A stretch of DNA of 64,000 bases from Sanguinoderma infundibulare (taxonomy: Eukaryota > Basidiomycota > Agaricomycetes > Polyporales > Polyporaceae). The first letter of the stretch is position 1, and the number at the start of each line of letters is the position of its first letter. Both the position numbers and the translations under genes were made by a program. The stretch is taken from the NCBI GenBank assembly GCA_032821775.1, contig JAVLRN010000001.1, positions 1,178,001 to 1,242,000 on the forward strand. The letters are read 5' to 3'. A model generated the notes under the pieces. The model was not told the DNA's origin. It searched no databases and saw nothing but the letters and a program-made list of their open reading frames with translations. Positions 50,537-63,312 of this stretch are shown one piece after another.

Positions 50537-52866
50537 TTAGGAACGCCGGTAGCTGCCAGCGGGCTCGACCTCCCGAGAGCGAGGGGGAGGATAGTCACGG
50601 GTGCCGCCAGAGCTCCTAGGAGGGGCGCCGTTCGAGTAGGTGTTGCTCGCGTAGCCTCCAGAGCTGCCGTTGTAGGTCGCGCCGCCAGTGCCAGCGCTGT
50701 AGCCCGTCGACTCATAAGGGGCACCAGTACCAGAGCGCGAAGGCGGGCTCTGAGAACGACGACTGCAGGAAATCAATCCATGAGTAAAGGTGTTGCGGAA
50801 GATCGAAGTGTGAGCTTACCGGTAGCGTTCAGCACTCCCAGAACGAGGGGGGGCATAGTCGGCGTAGCGGGGAGCGGGAGAAGCAGCCCTGCCGCGGGTC
50901 TCGGCGGGAGGATAGTCGCTTAAGAAGTTTATGTCAAAATACAGCATCTAGTAGAAAAAAGGACACATACCGAGCAGGCGGGCGTTCGTAATCCTCACGG
51001 GGGACGCGTGCGGGTGGGGCCGCAGGCGGCGGCGTCCGAGGCCTCACAGCAGGAGCTGGGTACGTACCACCACCATACCTGTCGGGAGGGGGTCCAGTCC
51101 TCCTGTCGTAGCGGTCATAGTAGTCCCTGGGAGGCGGAGGAGGATAACCACGAGGAGGGTAACCAGGCGCGCTAGCATCACCCTCAGGATAGTAGCCACG
51201 AGATTCAAAGCGAGACGGAGGCGGCGCTGGGGCACCCCTCATCCTGAAATCGTCGTAGTCCCTAGCAGAACGCACAGGCGGCGGAGGATAATCGCGGTAG
51301 TCCCTCGGAGGGGAGGGCGGCCGTCCGTAATACCCATCCCGCCTGGGAGGAGGAGGGTAATCATAGAAACGAGGGTCTCCGGGAGGCGGGTAGCGCGCAT
51401 AGTCCCCGCGGTAAGGATAGTCCCGGACGGGAGGAAGATAGTCCCTAGGGGCCGCAATACGGTCAATGAGCGAAGGTTCACTTCCAGGATGGCTCGGACG
51501 ACGTCTGAGCGATCAAGCAAGTGCCTCAGTGACATCATCCGACTACCCTACTGTGATGATTGCAACACGTACCCGTTGACGAGGTGGTTGGGGCATTCCC
51601 TATGGGAGCAAAAGTAAGCTTCGAGTCGGACAACAATCTCTGTGGCAGTCTGCGAACCTTGCCCAGTGGCCCATTTGACCGCATTTGAAGCAGGCACCAG
51701 GATCACCGCTGTACTTGGCGGTCCTGCCTCCGCCATGAGAGACTTCGACACGGATCTTGTTTCCCATGAAGTAGCCCTCGTGGTATTTGGCGACGCTTTC
51801 TTCCGCGGCTTCGCGATTATCGAATTCCTACGAGAAAACAACGGTCAGGGCCAGAAGTCTGCATGCAGGCAGGATTGGGTCACGTACAACAAAGCCGTAC
51901 CCCACCCTGTTTCACACGATGCATCGCCTTGGTTAGCGTGACCATTCAAGCGCGTAAAGAAGGAGTTGGAACTCACTTGAGTTCGACATTGACAATGTTG
52001 CCTATCTTGCCGAAGCAGCTCTCTAAGTCCTCCTTTCGGGTGTGCTCAGGGAGACCGCCAATGTAGACCTTGTTCGGCTGTAGTCCCAGAGGAGCACGAG
52101 AGCGAGAGGGGGTGCCCAGAGACGAGCGGCATGAGAGCAGAAGCCGTCAGTGAACTGAAAACAAACCAGAAGCCAGCAGAGGATAAAGACAGAAATCGAG
52201 AAGAGCGGGAGAAGGCGGGGCGGCGCTCGAGAGGGGAGACAGGGGCGCTTTCGGCAACAGATAGCCCAGAACGCACTACAGGGCCCTGCAGGATGGGTCG
52301 AATGCGACACCGTACGGTGGCGGATGCTCTGAGCCCAATCGCGAACGATGGTTGCCATGTCACGAGGCCCTGCGTGTCCTGAAAATTTATCGAGTGGGAC
52401 ATGGCAAGCTCCGGCCACGAGTGAGGGTGCGATGGAGCATGACGTGCGGGCAGGCAGACGGGAGGAGGACGAAGAGAGGCGCAGGGCGGAGGGCGAGCCT
52501 ACTAGGATAGCGAGCGATAGAAGAGGAGAGAGGAGAGGGAGAGGGCAACAAACGGGAGACAAAGTAGAGAGACCGACTAAGCACCTTGATAATCTTCTCG
52601 CCGCGCTGGGGGACGTCAGAGCGGGCGGTGGCGGTGGCACTGTCGGTGCCATTCCCGTTGGCTGAGGCGGGGGCAGGATAGTCTGCGCCCTCTGCGGCGG
52701 AGACGACGCGGTCGTCGGCGGGAGGGGCTGCGCCGTTGGGGTCCAAGTCCGCGCCAGGACCCATGCGGTCACGGGCGGAGTCGACGTCCATAGATTTCCA
52801 GTTGTCTGTGTGCTTTGAGGGAGCGTGGTCGCTGGTGGGGTGTGCAGCGAGGGGAGAGGCGGCCAT
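50537..52866 (-). CDS. SR-type splicing factor with RRM and zinc knuckle
   Basis: RNA-binding protein like plant/animal RSZ/SRSF7 factors, acting in splice-site choice and mRNA export. Eight exons (52866-52585, 52077-51977, 51906-51888 of 19 nt, 51827-51658, 51599-51573, 51504-50971, 50918-50820, 50762-50537) give 485 residues. RRM: RNP2 KVYIGGLP and RNP1 VGYGFVEF, the latter built from three exons. Then a CCHC knuckle, CFKCGQMGHWAREC, completed by a splice junction. The C-terminal half is rich in Arg, Tyr, Pro, Asp and Ser with many RDY/PPR repeats and a few RS pairs (RRRSQSPPSRS). Intron 1 is 507 nt and lies just before the RRM. The start could instead be ATG 52791. Confidence 0.9.
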
Positions 52867-54976
52867 GCAAGACGAGGATGATGACGAGCAGGAGCAAAGA
52901 GGTTCGACACACACACACGGCTTGTCTCCAAATTTCGGTGCCACAAATTTGGCGCGGAGCTCGCCAGCCCACGCTCCCTCCGCTCCGCACACCGCCCCGG
53001 CCAATCACACGCGTCTCTCCCCGACATATGCCCGGCTATCCTGGCGCCGCCGGATACAAGCCCGATACGAACCACCCTCTCACGCAAACAATCCAGAAGC
53101 ACCCTAACGGCGACGCGTCAAAACACCGGGTGCACCTCGTTCGAATTCCAAAATCGCAGAGTGATAGCATCCTTCGAGGAGGCAACGCTGCGCGTGTCAC
53201 GGCAGAGGACGAGTGATGTACAGGCGGTACTCGACGTTCGCAGACGATGACTGAGACTCAGATTTGGGCGGCAGTTGTGGTCGAAGGAAGCTCCTGGAAG
53301 CGCTCGTTCATTCGCATTCAACGTTCCTTATGTACTTGTCCCCGCCCTTCTTCGCCAGCCAAACGCCCCTGCTCCGCCAGTCCCCATGTGCAACCCGTGC
53401 TTCTACGCGCTTTGTGTCCATCGAACGACGTCCTGGATGGCGACAGGCACAACCACGTACGCTCGCCCAATTATCCCCCCAAGGACAGTCTCCTGCGGCG
53501 TTTCGTGCGAAGGTTCCCAGGACTCGGCCCACTACTGTCAGAATAGACTCGCGAAGAAAGCATCCCATCGGCTCGGCCACGTCAGTTGTGGTTTGACAGT
53601 CCACGTAACCCGATTTTACCTGTCCAGCCAGAGTGCGCTGTCCCAGGCGCCGATCTGATTCTAACCTTCCTATCCGTCCCTGAATGACAACCAGCATCCC
53701 TGCATAGTCTAAGCGTCAGTGTGGTTTGATCTGGATTCCAATATTAGCGACGCACCGCTTGCTTCAGCAAGTGCGGCGATATCAGCAGACCGAAAGCTAC
53801 ATCGTCCTATTCTCGTAGAAAGACGATGTGTGGCCAGAGCTTAGCTCACCAGGATCCCTCGCAGGCTGGTCTGAATCTAACAGTTCGATTCTATAGCCAA
53901 GTAGAGTATGTACATTAGGTCGGGAACGGAACCATAGCTACAACGCACACGGACGACGCATCTGCACGCGCCGCCCGCCGCAAATGTCTATCAGTATGTA
54001 TTAGATACGTAGCCGTAGACGTCGCAAATGGGGCACCCGGAGCCTATCTCAGCAGCGTTCAGAAGTCAGGGATACACGAGGGGAGAGAGAACAGAGCGGA
54101 TGCCGAGACCATGGAGGATGACGGATGAGGTGATATCAGAGGAAAGATGAGCGGCGACAGATGCGAGATGCGAGAGACGCGAGACAGAAAATGAATGTAC
54201 GCATATGTACAACCCTAATATAATGATAGAAGGGAGGGATCGCATGGTAGGAGTGTGGGATACGTGTGCAGATGGGATGTGAGCAAACGAGACAGGTCGC
54301 GATGAAAGCAGGAGAGAAAACGAAACCAGAATAGTGGGGTGAATGGATCGCATGGGGTAAGTAACGCGAGATTAGCGGCGGTAGCGCATTCAATAACGGC
54401 GGGTGACGCATGGGGGATGAACCAAACGCTAAGAAAATGCAGTCTAAGTCTCTAGCTAGGATGTGCTGAACCGAACCCAGAACCAGAAGAAAAACGAGAC
54501 CCGTACCACCAATAAGTGTGTGCCAAACATAAAGTAGACATATAGGGTAAGAATAACGACGAGGATGCGTGATCGCACAACATGGTCCGAACCAAACGAA
54601 GACCGGAAACCAATCAAGTATGGACAACAGAAGGGAGACGTAAAAGGATTCTCATGTGCGATTAAGCATGTCCACGAGAGCAGCGAAGAGAACGTGGCAC
54701 ACACACACCTCGTTAAAACGAGGAAGATGGTAGAATGAGCATCGACAGCCAAGCACCGCACCACCATCGGCAGGTAGCACGTCACGCACGAAGCGTCACG
54801 TCATCTCCCGACATCCCACACCATCGCTTGCGCCTTCGCTCAAGGCTGGGAGGATAAATACTGCGCGCATCACCCAGCGTTGTGAATCGCACCCTGTATC
54901 CTCGCGGCCCTGCGGATGGTCCACCAAGCCCGCCCGATGCGCGCCAAACTCCTCAAGCCAATCAGGCTCGAGGCGT
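52867..54976. other. Gene-poor region, 2.1 kb
   Basis: The largest gap between the SR-protein promoter and the end of the kinase gene. I read both strands and found no motif, no linked exons, no tRNA and no transposon remnant. From about 54050 to 54400 the plus strand is purine-rich (many GAGAG runs). It may contain a non-coding transcript or simply regulatory DNA. Confidence 0.45.
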
Positions 54977-57920
54977 TTACCATCCCCAAAGGTCCTCGCT
55001 GAGCGGGTCGACCTCCAGCCATGGGTGGTCCACCATATCGCGTGCGTGTTTCCGCTCACGGTGATCGATGGTGAGCATGGGCTCAAGGAACGAACAGACC
55101 GCCTCCGACTCCTTCTCGTCCCAGAGGTATTTCTCGACCATCACCCGCTTCAGCGGCCATGGCTTCAGGTTGCGGATGTATCGCAGCGCGCCTGTTCCAA
55201 TGACGAATCGTTAGTAAGTTCAATATCGCCACGCCACAAAAACGGAGATCTGAATGGGAGAGACGACGACGGTAGCAGGAGACAGTAAACCCGAAACGGT
55301 AACGCAACCAACTCGGTATCATGCGTTGATCAGCTCTCATCGCCATCGCCGTCGACATCAACGCACACTCCGCCGAGGGTCTCGGGTCCCTGAAACCGAA
55401 GCACAACTCAGGGCGCAGAACCCGTGCACCCGTGCACCGGACCCTGCCACTACCGAGCAGCTATCCTTATTCGGTACATTCGCAGCAGCGTCTCGACAGA
55501 TATAAACTTCTGGGCCCCAGGAGGACAGAAGGATGAGCAAGGCCTGCCACTTACCTGAGCTATCGAACAACTCCCTGCTGAACCTCCCGTTCCACTTCGT
55601 CTCGCCGTACTCGCCCAGCAGCTCAATGATTTGCGCGACGTGGTCGTCGTCCTTCCCAAACAGGTCGCCTTGGCCCTGCGGGTCGAACAGGTACTCTGCG
55701 GTGAGTAGCTCGAACACGACGCAGGCGACAGACCAGACGTCCGCCGTCGCGCCCCAGTCCGTCCTTCCGACGATGGCTTCTGGGGCGCGATACTGTCTTG
55801 TCTGGATGTCCTCGGTGTAGTGCTTGCTTGTGGGGGTTGCATTTCCGAGGTCCGCGATCTTGATCGAGATGGGAAGCGGTGGGGGTAGAAGATCGGGTTC
55901 TTGTGAGAGTGAGGCGGGGCGAGTGTCGGCGGATGGAAGGGGGGACGGATGCCGGGAACACGAAGAGGACGAACGAGGAGGGGGAATGTTACGTGGGGCG
56001 GTCTGGGTGAGCAATGAGGGACCTGCGGCGGGTCGTGTCGAATGTTGCGGTCGTTGCTCGTCTTCCTCCGCGGCCGACGCAGTGTTACATGTGCAAGTGC
56101 AGAATGAATCGTCCTTCTTCGCCGGCTCGGAGGACGTTGTGAGCGTCATCTTCTCTACACCGCTCCTGACGCTTGCAACGGATGTAGGCGGGGTATCGTT
56201 GCTCAGCGACGTCGCGACGCTCGACGACACCAAGACAGAATCATAGACTGAGCCAGAGAATCCACTCCGACTCGAGTCTGATCCATCTGGTGTCGACGTA
56301 CTAGACTCGTCGAAGTGGCCTGTAGTCAGAGCAAGCTTGCTGACGCTCTTTCTCCAACCATCGCTCACGCTCTTCGACGAGGAGGGTAATGATGCGAGCG
56401 CGCTCTGCGCGGAAGCAACACGGGAAATGTAACTAAGGCGTGCTGGAGAGTTTGGACAGCTGTAGGAGGACGGGCTTGAGAGGGGTTGGGAGTCGAAGAT
56501 CTGGACTTGACGCTCGCTCCTGCTCTTGTGTCGCGGAATAGTGACGGACGCTCGTGCAAGTTGCTTGGGCGGGATGACGACCTTCCTTGACAGTGGGGAT
56601 GGTGAACGCGAGAGCTCAGTCTGGATGTGGGCTTCTACGTCCGGTATTGAGATGACTAGATCCGGCGCGGTTAGCATTTAAACTCTGTCAAAGGATGACG
56701 TGAAAGAACGCACGAATGTTCTCCGGCTTGATGTCGGTGTGGACCAAGTCACATTCGTCGTGGAGGTATTGAAGGCCGAGAAGCATCTGCTTCGCAATGA
56801 CCTTGACAAGATCGACAGCGACGCCAGTCTTCTTGTGACGTTCGATGAGGGCCAGGAGATTCTCGCCAAGTGGCTCGAAGACAAGACAGATGTGGTTGTC
56901 GTCGGGAGTAGGATGGTCAAAGTGGTCCAAGAAGGAGACGACATGATGACGTCCTCGATGGGAGGGATTTGCGTCCATCACTTGACGCAAAAGCTTGATC
57001 TCATCGCGCGCAGTCTCTGCATAGCGGCCTGCGGATTTGACGACCTTCAAGGCGGAGTGCTTGCGTGTACTGCATGAAAATGGTTAGCCGCTGTTCTGAG
57101 TTCGTCAACGGTGGGGTATGCATGCGAACCGCAGCCCGGCATGAAGGGACGGGATGAGGCTCGCAGGCTTTGATTGACACATGCTGCGTTTACAACACCC
57201 GCACAGCGGCTCAGTCGAAGGCCATAACTGTCCTCCCACACGTTGGATCATTTTCATCCTGGTGCGCGGTGCCAGGTAAGTAATGTGAGTGTGTACCGTG
57301 GGACGTATGGCAGGGCTTACGAACCTATAGGTGTTCATTGCGGGGCATGAACGTCACGAATGAGTGCATCGCCGCCATGTGGTATATATTCACAAATCAT
57401 GACGAACGACAAGCGGGTGGCGGCTAGCCAGGTACAAGTGGCAATCCGAGCGAATAGAGTAACAGGATAGTGTTGGAAGACTGAGCCGCGAAGCCAACTT
57501 TCCAGCATCCCAAGGCTCGGGAATGAGCCGCCAGATTCCCGAGGCCGGAGGAGTTAAAAGAGGAGGAACGGATGCGAGGAAAAAGACTTACTGGTTATCC
57601 TTGACCAGCCATACGGTGGAAAAATGACCCCAGCTGATCGTGTGATGTGAGCACGACAGTTGTGTCGTCCGCAGAGAGCGAGAGGCGCAAGAAGTCTGCG
57701 GGAGCTAGTGTGGAGGAAAGAAGACGTACCCAAGCTTGCGGATGGTAATGTACCTGCCATCCTTGAAGGAGTCGTTTATCTTGACCTGGAGATAACCTCC
57801 GGCGTTGTAGTCCGCAGGGGCCTCCTCGTCCTTGGAGTATGCATCTGGGACGGGCACGATCTTGGGACCGGCGGAGGTGACGACGTATTGGTATTTCGCG
57901 CAGGGCAGCTTGGGCGCCAT
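54977..57920 (-). CDS. SRPK-family serine/arginine protein kinase
   Basis: Kinase of the SRPK/Sky1/Dsk1 family that phosphorylates RS-rich splicing factors. Exons 57920-57730, 57633-57592, 57069-56714, 56655-55555 and 55191-54977 give 634 residues. Motifs: WGHFSTVWL (nucleotide loop), HSALKVVKSA (Lys), LVHTDIKPEN (SRPK-specific catalytic loop), IKIADLGNA (DLG in place of DFG), IQTRQYRAPE (activation segment), and the C-terminal HPWLEVDP. A Ser/Pro-rich spacer of about 280 residues separates the catalytic loop from DLGNA, the place of the SRPK spacer that controls localisation. Introns 2 (522 nt) and 4 (363 nt) are far above average. Adjacent to the SR-protein gene. Confidence 0.92.
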
Positions 57921-60473
57921 GTAGAGAGAGCAGGGAGAAAAGAGAGGAAACACCGAGAGCCGGTGCAGCGATGTGGCAGGAGCAGATAACGACGACGACC
58001 AAGCCCCCCGTCCCTCCACTCCCTCCCTTACGTCAGCATTCCATTTCCGGCTCTCCTTCGCCCTGGCCTTATCGCGGCCCCTCCAGCCAATCCCCTCACA
58101 CCGATTAGCCCGGGAAAACGCCGCCCCGGCGTTTACCCCAGGTCGCCCGCCCGATCATCATCCGCTCGCCTCCCCGCCTTGCCCCGGCCCGCAGGTCGTT
58201 CCGCCTCTCGCAGAAAATCCTTCGGTCTCGCAACCCGTTCAGAACACCGACAGATTCTCTTGCCGTACTTTCTCCATCTTTCCGATCGTCTCTCGTCGCA
58301 TTAGCTCCCTCCTCCGCATCCGCAAAGTCCCGTAACCTCGAGCTCGAGTCAAGTTTCAACCACTGCCGAGTCACCCGATCGTCAGCCCGCCGATGTAATC
58401 AATTTGTAAGTAACGCAAGCCGACTTAAAGATGATCCTCTTCTAAACCGATCCGCTTTTTCCAACCGGAAGCCATATTCCGTCGAAAAACATGTCTCAAA
58501 CGTCGCCTCTGGCCCCGCATGTCGGCCATGGCCATCCAGCGATCTCGCAGCCTAGCAAACAGTGCTTAGATTTTCCCGATCTGTGCATCCCACCTTCACA
58601 ACCCCCGGAAGGATCTTGCTTCTCCTAAGTGCCACCTTGATAACTTCCAGCCCCTCTTTGACCTCGATGACAAGGCGGCTACACCCCTGTTTAGCATCTG
58701 TGATGCTGCTTGGAAGAAAACTCTCTTTCCTCGAGCTTGAGCTTCATGAACACCATTCAAAACGTGTGGAAGAACGTCAAGGCCGTGCGATCCCAAGTCA
58801 TACTGGCTGATCAGACGATCTTACGCTGCGTCATCACTCGCTTCTTTTCGAGTTGCCGCCTGTAGCAGTGGTCATCTGGCATGACGTAGGGGAAGAATCG
58901 GCATTGCGCTCTCCTTCTGAGTCGTGTTGAAGTGAAAGTCGGTTTGCATGCGGAAACCGCCGATTCGTCCTGGTGTAGTATGTGAAGATTTATTGCGTTC
59001 GAGCTTGACCACCAGGACACATCGATCGTCCCTGGAGAACGTGTTCTCGTGCCCTGTCATGACCTCGTTCTTCATCGTCGCACTATTACAACAGCGCCAG
59101 GAAACGGTAGGCTCATGTCAAAGTGGAGCGTTTCATCGCCTTTAACATGAAACTGCGCTATATACGCCTCGTTTACGGGTTGGTTCAAAAATAGCGGTAC
59201 CCCCACTCCACAACGTGTTATGCTCCTCTAGAATCTATCCCTTAATAAACACCATGAAATATTGCAGCATCTTCCTCGTCTTTACTTAGTATTGGTGAAC
59301 TCTAAGTAAAGTCAACCACATCGTGCTGATCTTTGCCTACACTACACCATTTCCTGCCTGCCTAACCATCGAGGGAGTAACCCTCCACCCCTATAAGTCG
59401 CTGCACATCCTTCGCTAGCTTCGTGCCAAGATCGTTTCGCCTGTCCGCGTTTACGTTCGTTGGTGGAGTTTGTACCGAGCTTGTATTGAGCCTGCAAGCT
59501 AAACAGACTCGGGTGCTAAATTTAAAGTCACCTAGCTTCTTTTGTTCAGTACCTGACTGTGCGGCAAGTCAATCGATCCCCTGGTTGAAGCTATTCCGTT
59601 CCTTGCTCACCCCAGAGAGCAATGAAGGGTGCCAGCAAGCGCCGCACTAGCGGCGCAGTATGTTGGCCCTTTCCCCAACGGTGGTTAAACACCAGACGCA
59701 TTAGTCGCGGAGACGGTGTCCTAGTATGATATGATGCGCGTACGTCAGGGCGGAACGAACCGCTTTGCACGACAGAGTTCAGCATCCTGGCGTTGAGTAG
59801 CCAAAAAGGCACTGATGAGCCGGGGCAACGGGTCAGGTCGCGAGCGGAGAATCACAGGCGGACTGATTTAGGAAATGGATGGACGCTGGGAGTGGGAGTG
59901 GGTAGGGCTGGCCAAGGGCTGGCTGATGATGGTCGCGACTCTGGCGTTGACTGCATCCGCCTCATTCGCCCTGTTTCAACCGTCGTACTCTTTCCTCACC
60001 GTGAAAGCCTCCCGTCTTCTCGCCTGGGACGCATTGTGTGGTAGGCAGCGGTACTCGGAACGAAGGTGCGGTCTCCATCAGATCCTGTCGCTTAGCATCG
60101 CCCCACATTCGGACAGGTTGCGCCAAGGAGTCGCTTTCGCAGGCCACAATTGCGTCTGTGGCTGATCATGCTTGTGTCTGTGGCGACTGCAGCTTGTCTT
60201 TCCCCCGCATCCTCACTCATCCTCCTCTTATGTATGCGTCCCCTTCCTGCCTCACGACGAGTCCCGTAATCTGCACGACGCCGACGCCTGCTTGACACTC
60301 TTGATTGACTCATTGCTACTCCTCATCGCTACTCCTCATCGCCTCAATCATTACACACTGTACCGCGTCAAATTTTGGCCTCCTGCTCCCCGAGCCGTCG
60401 CCGATCTATTGCTTTGTCCACACGTCCTACACTTAAAGCGCGTCTGGATACCCCTGCTGAGTAAATCGCAATC
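57921..60473. other. Gene-poor region, 2.55 kb
   Basis: Upstream regions of the two divergent kinase genes. One ATG at 58491 opens a 45-codon frame with no recognisable motif; a TATA-like CTATAAGTC near 59391 precedes no convincing gene. I see no repeat, RNA gene or relic element. Confidence 0.4.
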
Positions 60474-62670
60474 ATGAACGCTGTGGCCGGCCACATTTCA
60501 AGAAAGTTTATCGGAGCAGTCGAGGACGAGTGGCAACTTTACAGGTCTGTTCCCCTTTGCACGCATCGGTCTCCCTCTTCCGCTTAACGAGTTGTATAGC
60601 AACAACTCTTCCGACTACACCGTTGGGCCCACGATTGGCTTCGGGGCGTCCTCAATCGTCTATGCTGCCAAGTTCCAACCACCCGATGCGACCACACCCA
60701 TCCCGTGCGCTCTCAAGGTCCTCGACCTCGACCGCCTTCCCCCATCTGCGCTCCGCCTCCTCCAGAACGAGACGCAGCTCATGTCATTGTCGAAACATCC
60801 CAACGTACTCCGTGTGCGCGGGACTTGGGTCGATGGCCACAAACTTTACATCGCCATGCGTCTCATGAACGCGGGCTCCGTCGCCGATGTCATGCGCTAC
60901 CAGTGGCCCGGGGGGCTCGAGGAGGAGGTCATCCGCTGCATCCTCAAGCAAGCATTGGAGGGTCTCAAGTAAGCAATTTCCAACCGCTCGGCCTTCGTCG
61001 CAGAGCTGACTGATGGCCCGCGCGCTGCTATACAGTTACTTTCACATCAACGGGCTCATCCACCGCGATGTAAAGGCCGCTAATCTCCTAATTGACGACG
61101 ACGGCACGGTCTTGCTCGGCGACCTTGGGGTCGCCGCTTTCCTGTGGGACTCTGGAGGCCCGCATACCCCGCGCGCGGACAAGTCCCGCACTACCAACTT
61201 TGATCCATTAACACGCGGCGCTCAGAATAGCCATAACCACGCCCACTCGCGCGCAACCTCCGGTCCGGCAGGGGCTTTGCAACGCCCGACCATACTAGGG
61301 AAGCGGAAGTCCTTCGTTGGCACGCCCTGCTGGATGGCGCCAGAAGTCATCAACGGGAAGACGTACGACGCGTCTGCCGACATCTGGTCGTTCGGCATTA
61401 CCGCTATCGAACTGGCGCAGGGCCGTGCCCCGCGCTCGCGGATGGACCCACACAAGGTGCTTGTCATGACTGTCACCGACGCACCGCCGCGGCTCGAGCG
61501 TAGCTCGGGTCCGCACTCGTACTCTGGCGCGTTCGCAGAGATGGTGGCGACGTGCCTGAACAAGGACCCGACGAAGCGGCCGACGGCCGCTGACTTGTTG
61601 CAGACGCACTTCTTCAAGAACGCGCGGAAGCCGGGGTACTTGTGCAACACGATCGTGCGCAGCCTGCCGCCGCTGACACAGCGCCAGGAGCGGTGCAAGC
61701 AGGCATCGATCCACACGCACTTGACGATGGACAGCTGGGACTTCTCGGCGAGCGTGCCCGCGTCGCCGACGACGTCGGTCTTCAGCCACCCTCGCCGTCC
61801 GATGGGCGTCGTTCCGCAGGAGAGCGTCTTTGAGATGGAGGGAGAGGTGTCCGGTGCGCACGGGGTGGACGCGGACGTTGGCGGTGGGACAACCTCGGGC
61901 GAGGACGGCGACCACGCTGACCTCGACGGCCACAGTAGCGCGGAGGCGTACGCGGTCCGAATCCGAGCGAGGGAGCGGAGCTCGCTCAGCGTCAGTCGTA
62001 GCCTGCGTTCTCACAACCGCTCGGGCTCGCACCATTCTCTGCACTCGCACCACTGTTCGCATTCCAGACAGCAGTCGCACGACGAGCGGCCGACCGTGCA
62101 CTCGATCCAGGAGGTCATCGTCCAGGATGCAAGCGACGGCGAGGGTGAGCCCTCCGATGTGGACCGTGATCGGGATCAGGACCGGCAGCAGGAGGCGAAG
62201 AGCATCCCCGTCGCGCTGGTCCTATCGGAGACCCCGGAGCTGGCGACGTTGGAAGTGCCTGCTGTGCCATCGCCTGCGCCCTCGACGCGCTCATCCGCAT
62301 CCGCGACGTCATCCGGGAGCGCGCCCCTGACGCCGTCGACGCCGCCCACGTCCGGGTCGTTCGGCGCGAAGTCGCAGCGGGGGAGGCTGTGGCGCAGGCT
62401 CGCGGGCAAGCTCGACGCCGAGCCCGACAATGGCGGCGCGAAGGAGAAGGACCAGCACTCGGCGTCGCCGCCGCGCTCGCCGAGTACGAGTAGGAGCGTG
62501 CGCAAGTCGTCGTTTGGGAGGGTGTTTGGGCGGACGGCGTCGATGAGCGCGGACCTGGTGCGGACGATGGCTGGTGAGTCACGACACGTTTGATGCGTGG
62601 CTGTTGTGCAATGGAGTGCTGATGTCCTCACCTTGACTGTTCTCGGCAGCTTCGAAGCAGGCGCGATGAC
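60474..62670 (+). CDS. STE20-group protein kinase (SPAK/OSR1/FRAY-like)
   Basis: Serine/threonine kinase, catalytic part closest to the STE20/FRAY type. Exons 60474-60544, 60600-60968, 61036-62573 and 62651-62670 give 665 residues; without the last splice the protein would end at 62593 with six other residues. Motifs: GPTIGFGASSIVY, CALKVLDLD, IHRDVKAANLL, DLGVAAFL, SFVGTPCWMAPEV and DIWSFGITAIELA; all catalytic residues present. An insert of about 45 residues lies between DLG and GTPCWM, rich in Ser/His/Asn. The 300-residue tail is low-complexity (Ser, His, Asp/Glu and Arg runs) and I see no OSR1 C-terminal peptide-binding domain. Possibly involved in morphogenesis or stress signalling. Confidence 0.9.
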
Positions 62671-63312
62671 GAGCGTTATTAGGACGCTCCCTCGGAGGAC
62701 ATTCGTGACTGGCATTTCTTCACGATGGACTTGCTTCCGGTTCGGTTCATGATTAAGTATCGGGCCACGATGCCCGATGCTCGTGCTTCTGGATATTAGG
62801 ATTGTGCCTAGTACTGGCCTGTAATGTACTTGAACCTTCCAATTGTGTAGCAGCAGTAGCGCGATCTGTAGCTGTGCGCAGCACATTGCTATCCACCGAA
62901 TGTGATTCCGGATACCTTCGTCCGAGACCCTGCCGGAGCTTATTCCCTGAGGCACACTCGCCACACAGGAGTGCAGTGCTGCGCAGGCGTATATGCGGGA
63001 CCGTCGGAAGCCATGCGCGGTGCAGGCGGATGGTCGAAACGTCTCCGATGCGGATACTGTCGTCTCTCGTCCCCCCGCCGCCGTTTCAAGCTGGATTCGA
63101 GGACTCAATCACGGCTAGATAAGTGATCGCATGTGACGTACAGATTGCACGTGCTGGTTGATCTCCGCATAGACGCCTGTTGCGGCGGTCGTTTGAGTGC
63201 TCGGTTCACGCTTGGCTCTCTCCAGGCTGAGGACACCGCCTGGAGCTCTATATACTGCACTCTCCTGCCTGCTTCCTCTTCTCTCTTTCGCTCTCCCTTC
63301 CGCCCTACCACT
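62671..63312. other. Intergenic region
   Basis: About 640 bases with the promoter of the F-BAR gene; CTATATAC at 63247-63254 is a plausible TATA box about 60 bases before the start codon. Confidence 0.4.

Noticed and set aside
58491..58628. 45-codon frame upstream of the kinase genes
   Set aside because: Too short, with no motif, no clear promoter and no splice partners; not listed as a gene.
61295..62101. 268-codon minus-strand frame
   Set aside because: Lies fully antisense to the kinase exon 61036-62573 and shows only Arg/Val-rich mirror composition.
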